A stretch of 64,000 nt of DNA from Hydractinia symbiolongicarpus (Eukaryota; Cnidaria; Hydrozoa; Anthoathecata; Hydractiniidae), in NCBI RefSeq assembly GCF_029227915.1, contig NC_079881.1, forward strand, positions 7,256,001-7,320,000, given 5' to 3'. The position numbers and the translations under genes are program-made. The first letter of the stretch is position 1; the number at the start of each line of letters is the position of its first letter. Below are positions 59,501-64,000 of this stretch, piece after piece. The notes beneath the pieces were generated by a model. That model ran no database searches, was not told where the DNA came from, and saw nothing but the letters and a program-made list of their open reading frames with translations.

Positions 59501-62500
59501 TGAGAGAAATATGAATTATATACAGTTCAGTAGGGGGTGTACATTTTCAAAATAAGACATCTACCAAGCACAGAGCTACCACAGCACATCAGCCAGCCTT
59601 GTTAGCCACCATTTTTTGATCTGAAACACGTGCAGCCTCTTTTTCAAAATCGCAGCCTCATTTCCATGTCAAAATGTAAACAAACCAAAAAAACAGGCTG
59701 GCTGCACCAAAAACACATATAAAAATCTATTTTTTATTACTTGACGGTTCACGCCCGTGAACCGTTGAATTTTAAAAAAGAATTATCAAATATATTTTCT
59801 ATAATTTTGACGGTTCACGCCCGTGAACCGTCAATTTCTAAAAAAGGTCGAATATAAGAAAGACATATAAAAATATAATTTTTATTATTTGACGGTTCAT
59901 GCTCGTGAACAGTCAATTTCTAAAAAAGAATTATTGAATATACTTCTTTAAAATTTCACGATTGACGCCCGTGAACCGTCGAATATAAGAAATAATACTG
60001 TTTATATGCTGACAGTCCATGTCTGTGAAAAAGATATATACAGACCAAAACATAAAAATAAGATTTTGTGTTAATACCTTCAAAAAAAAACTAAGTCTCA
60101 ACAGCAAGAATATGCAGACAATACTGGCCAAAACTATTGGAATTTGGCTGTCCTTCCCCCCTACCCCCATACACAATGTTGATTTGTGTTAAATTTTGAG
60201 CATTCAAGGAACAGCCAAAGCCAAAGTCAACACTGTTTAAGGGGGGGAGGGGGCAGGTTTCTTCAGTCCAACAAGAAGGAATTCCATTATATATTGGCCA
60301 GGATTGTCTGAGAGAAATATGAATTATATACAGTTCAGTAGGGGGTGTACATTTTCAAAATAAGACATCTACCAAGCACAGAGCTACCACAGCACATCAG
60401 CCAGCCTTGTTAGCCACCATTTTTTGATCTGAAACACGTGCAGCCTCTTTTTCAAAATCGCAGCCTCATTTCCATGTCAAAATGTAAACAAACCAAAAAA
60501 ACAGGCTGGCTGCACCAAAAACACATATAAAAATCTATTTTTTATTATTTGACGGTTCACGCCCGTGAACCGTTGAATTTTAAAAAAGAATTATCAAATA
60601 TATTTTCTATAATTTTGACGGTTCACGCCCGTGAACCGTCAATTTCTAAAAAAGGTCGAATATAAGAAAGACATATAAAAATATAATTTTTATTATTTGA
60701 CGGTTCATGCTCGTGAACAGTCAATTTCTAAAAAAGAATTATTGAATATACTTCTTTAAAATTTCACGATTGACGCCCGTGAACCGTCGAATATAAGAAA
60801 TAATACTGTTTATATGCTGACAGTCCATGTCTGTGAAAAAGATATATACAGACCAAAACATAAAAATAAGATTTTGTGTTAATACCTTCAAAAAAAAACT
60901 AAGTCTCAACAGCAAGAATATGCAGACAATACTGGCCAAAACTATTGGAATTTGGCTGTCCTTCCCCCCTACCCCCATACACAATGTTGATTTGTGTTAA
61001 ATTTTGAGCATTCAAGGAACAGCCAAAGCCAAAGTCAACACTGTTTAAGGGGGGGAGGGGGCAGGTTTCTTCAGTCCAACAAGAAGGAATTCCATTATAT
61101 ATTGGCCAGGATTGTCTGAGAGAAATATGAATTATATACAGTTCAGTAGGGGGTGTACATTTTCAAAATAAGACATCTACCAAGCACAGAGCTACCACAG
61201 CACATCAGCCAGCCTTGTTAGCCACCATTTTTTGATCTGAAACACGTGCAGCCTCTTTTTCAAAATCGCAGCCTCATTTCCATGTCAAAATGTAAACAAA
61301 CCAAAAAAACAGGCTGGCTGCACCAAAAACACATATAAAAATCTATTTTTTATTATTTCCGTTGAATTTTAAAAAGAATTATCAAATATATTTTCTATAA
61401 TTTTGACGGTTCACGCCCGTGAACCGTCAATTTCTAAAAAAGGTCGAATATAAGAAAGACATATAAAAATATAATTTTTATTATTTGACGGTTCATGCTC
61501 GTGAACAGTCAATTTCTAAAAAAGAATTATTGAATATACTTCTTTAAAATTTCACGATTGACGCCCGTGAACCGTCGAATATAAGAAATAATACTGTTTA
61601 TATGCTGACAGTCCATGTCTGTGAAAAAGATATATACAGACCAAAACATAAAAATAAGATTTTGTGTTAATACCTTCAAAAAAAAACTAAGTCTCAACAG
61701 CAAGAATATGCAGACAATACTGGCCAAAACTATTGGAATTTAGCTGTCCTTCCCCCCTACCCCCATACACAATGTTGATTTGTGTTAAATTTTGAGCATT
61801 CAAGGAACAGCCAAAGCCAAAGTCAACACTGTTTAAGGGGGGGAGGGGGCAGGTTTCTTCAGTCCAACAAGAAGGAATTCCATTATATATTGGCCAGGAT
61901 TGTCTGAGAGAAATATGAATTATATACAGTTCAGTAGGGGGTGTACATTTTCAAAATAAGACATCTACCAAGCACAGAGCTACCACAGCACATCAGCCAG
62001 CCTTGTTAGCCACCATTTTTTGATCTGAAACATGTGCAGCCTCTTTTTCAAAATCGCAGCCTCATTTCCATGTCAAAATGTAAACAAACCAAAAAAACAG
62101 GCTGGCTGCACCAAAAACACATATAAAAATCTATTTTTTATTATTTGACGGTTCACGCCCGTGAACCGTTGAATTTTAAAAAAGAATTATCAAATATATT
62201 TTCTATAATTTTGACGGTTCACGCCCGTGAACCGTCAATTTCTAAAAAAGGTCGAATATAAGAAAGACATATAAAAATATAATTTTTATTATTTGACGGT
62301 TCATGCTCGTGAACAGTCAATTTCTAAAAAAGAATTATTGAATATACTTCTTTAAAATTTCACGATTGACGCCCGTGAACCGTCGAATATAAGAAATAAT
62401 ACTGTTTATATGCTGACAGTCCATGTCTGTGAAAAAGATATATACAGACCAAAACATAAAAATAAGATTTTGTGTTAATACCTTCAAAAAAAAACTAAGT

Positions 62501-62522
62501 CTCAACAGCAAGAATATGCAGA

Positions 62523-62710
62523 CAATACTGGCCAAAACTATTGGAATTTAGCTGTCCTTCCCCCCTACCCCCATACACAATGTTGATTTGTGTTAAATTT
62601 TGAGCATTCAAGGAACAGCCAAAGCCAAAGTCAACACTGTTTAAGGGGGGGAGGGGGCAGGTTTCTTCAGTCCAACAAGAAGGAATTCCATTATATATTG
62701 GCCAGGATTG
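62523..62710. repeat. Terminal 188-bp module closing the array
   Basis: Identical in layout to the first module, ending GGCCAGGATTG directly before TA and unrelated flank (GCTAGATG). It carries AATTTAGCTG, the variant also found in units 1 and 12 but not in units 2-11. Confidence 0.8.
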
Positions 62711-62712
62711 TA

Positions 62713-64000
62713 GCTAGATGTAACTTGAAATTACTAAATTTTAATTAACTTTAAACACAAATTCTGGGGACATATTTTACATTTGCATCAATAATTTAAT
62801 TTTTTTTTTTTTTTTGGCTAGCCATAAATTAAAACTCTTCTTGGTCATATTAACAGATTTACCAAGACAGATAAAAACGGATCTGGCTTCCCGAGAATAC
62901 TCCAATAGCCAAATTAAAAATTCTTTATCTAAATGAAACTTAAAACATTTACAAAGAAAAATATGTCCCAAAAACTTTCTTGGTTATCGAGGATATTTTT
63001 TTGTCAAATGGACCTTAATTTTTTTGTATTGCTGTAATTATGCTATTCATTTACCAAGAAAAATAGAATGATGTGTGAATCGGTTCAACTTTGCTTTTGC
63101 TTACCATTATCAAGGCTAAAAGAATAAGAGATAAAACAAATAATATCTGCATCGTATTGGCATTTTTTAATCAGTAATTTTAGTTTGAACGATTTTATTT
63201 AATCTTCGTTTCTGTATATACATAGCAAGCTCCTTTCCTCGCGAATTTATAGGCGTACTCAAAGATTTTTTTCGTATTAGTTGGAGCGAAACAATGTGAC
63301 AGGCATAAAGCATGCGTAACAATTTTCCTTTCCTCTTCTTAAAACATGCGGTCCTTTTTATTATGAGCAGTACCTATACCCTATTTGGAAAATCTTATCG
63401 TAAGCAATAAGTCTGATTATTGATTTCGAATTTGCCTGCTTTCTATTTACTTTTGTGAGGTAACAATCACGTGGGATAAAGTTCTTTTGTTCATGCGAAA
63501 ATATTGTACTGATTCGGAACGAATTAATCTCTTCTACTAGCTGTTTCCCGTGGAAGAATTCACTGTATTCCATTTAATTTATGTAGCAGATATATGTCCA
63601 TCAAAAAACCAACAATACAGCAGTGCGCATCTTACATCTGCATTATTATATAAATGACCAAAAAAATTAAAGGTTTTCAACAACTGCAGTATTTATGTGA
63701 CATTTAAAATCTAAATCTACTAAAATTACTTGCTCTGACCATCTGACAAATGCGAAAATTATTCGGAAAGAAGTTTCCAAAAGCATTTCAACATACATCT
63801 CACTCATAAAATTTAAATCACTCAAAACGCCACATATATACAAAAAAGCTGATCAATGTCAAACACAAATCTCTCTCATTGTATATGTTAAAATCAGTTA
63901 GTTTATTGCAAACCCTGCCAAAGGTTGACACACAATGTGAAAAATAAACAATAAATTGTGCCTCTGACAGAATTTTTTATCTAAGGTGTAAAAAAAGGGA
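62713..64000. other. Flank of the satellite; no gene recognised
   Basis: AT-rich unique-looking sequence with a T-run at 62800-62815. ORFs at 62777-62971 and 63361-63573 (both -) show no recognised motif. Confidence 0.45.

Larger units (their letters stand above)
52846..62710. mobile_element. Giant TA-flanked inverted-repeat element filled with an 808-bp satellite
   Basis: The block begins with CAATACTGGCCAAAACTTTT and ends with the inverse of CAATCCTGGCCAATATATAA; both continue into a TGGAATT block, giving imperfect ~27-bp terminal inverted repeats. TA lies immediately outside each end (52844-52845 and 62711-62712). The CTGGCCAAAA terminus and TA target are typical of Tc1/mariner-type ends. 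Internal copies of these ends are flanked by GA on the left and TC on the right, not by full TA. The array is not a whole number of units: it holds 12 units plus exactly the 188-bp piece needed to finish with a right terminus. It encodes no transposase. Alternatives: tandem growth from a solo 188-bp MITE, or a coincidental breakpoint. Confidence 0.65.
52846..62710. repeat. 808-bp satellite array, 12 full units plus 188 bp
   Basis: Units begin at 52846, 53654, 54462, 55270, 56078, 56886, 57694, 58503, 59311, 60119, 60927, 61715 and 62523 (partial). Unit 7 is 809 bp (one extra C in a C-run); unit 11 is 788 bp (19- and 1-base losses). Other differences are scattered single bases, such as CACGTG/CATGTG in the second third. 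The head-to-tail order is perfect. The repeated 81-codon minus-strand ORF spans the C-run and is not interpreted as a gene. Confidence 0.97.

Noticed and set aside
53466-62535. Twelve near-identical minus-strand ORFs of 66-81 codons in the satellite units
   Set aside because: They are identical only because the units are. The frame crosses the C-run, hairpins and MITE-like end, has no codon bias, and loses its start in units 7, 11 and 12 without other change.

Overview
The window reads as AT-rich animal nuclear DNA. The genes are split by GT-AG introns, intergenic regions are large, and there are many short inverted-repeat elements plus a 9.9-kb satellite block. The low GC, compact introns, cnidarian-type transposon relics and probable 3' splice sites just upstream of both start codons (as expected with spliced-leader trans-splicing or 5'UTR introns) suggest a cnidarian, perhaps a hydrozoan. 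This is an inference from style; no species-diagnostic gene is present.

Two genes can be reconstructed exon by exon with consistent splice phases. On the + strand (15991-25569), twelve exons encode a 703-residue SLC38A10-type amino acid transporter: an 11-TM-like core followed by a long charged cytosolic tail in the last exon. On the - strand (36831 down to 29089), twelve exons encode a 587-residue coiled coil that is collinear with the C-terminal half of the myosin II heavy-chain rod. Its first recognisable exon carries a start codon and only nine residues, and no motor exons are visible upstream, so it may be a motorless myosin-rod protein. The two genes converge on a 3.5-kb intergenic region that contains a 25-bp tandem repeat carrying AATAAA in most copies.

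The left 15 kb is a graveyard of mobile DNA: Helitron-like 3' ends, two TIR elements lying side by side, a diverged tandem repeat, and a decayed 2.3-kb transposase-like gene (8196-10509, -) flanked by identical 14-bp near-palindromes. From 37 to 52 kb no intact gene is seen. This stretch holds a pogo/Tigger-like element disrupted by a Helitron-like end, members of a dispersed repeat family, and a degenerate gag-like pseudogene.

The most striking region is 52846-62710: twelve full 808-bp units plus a 188-bp partial unit, nearly identical to each other. The array starts with the left terminus and stops with the right terminus of a Tc1/mariner-like inverted-repeat element, with TA directly outside each end. 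The whole satellite therefore looks like one large non-autonomous transposon, or an array grown from one. Each unit also contains two 148-bp subrepeats carrying four hairpins.
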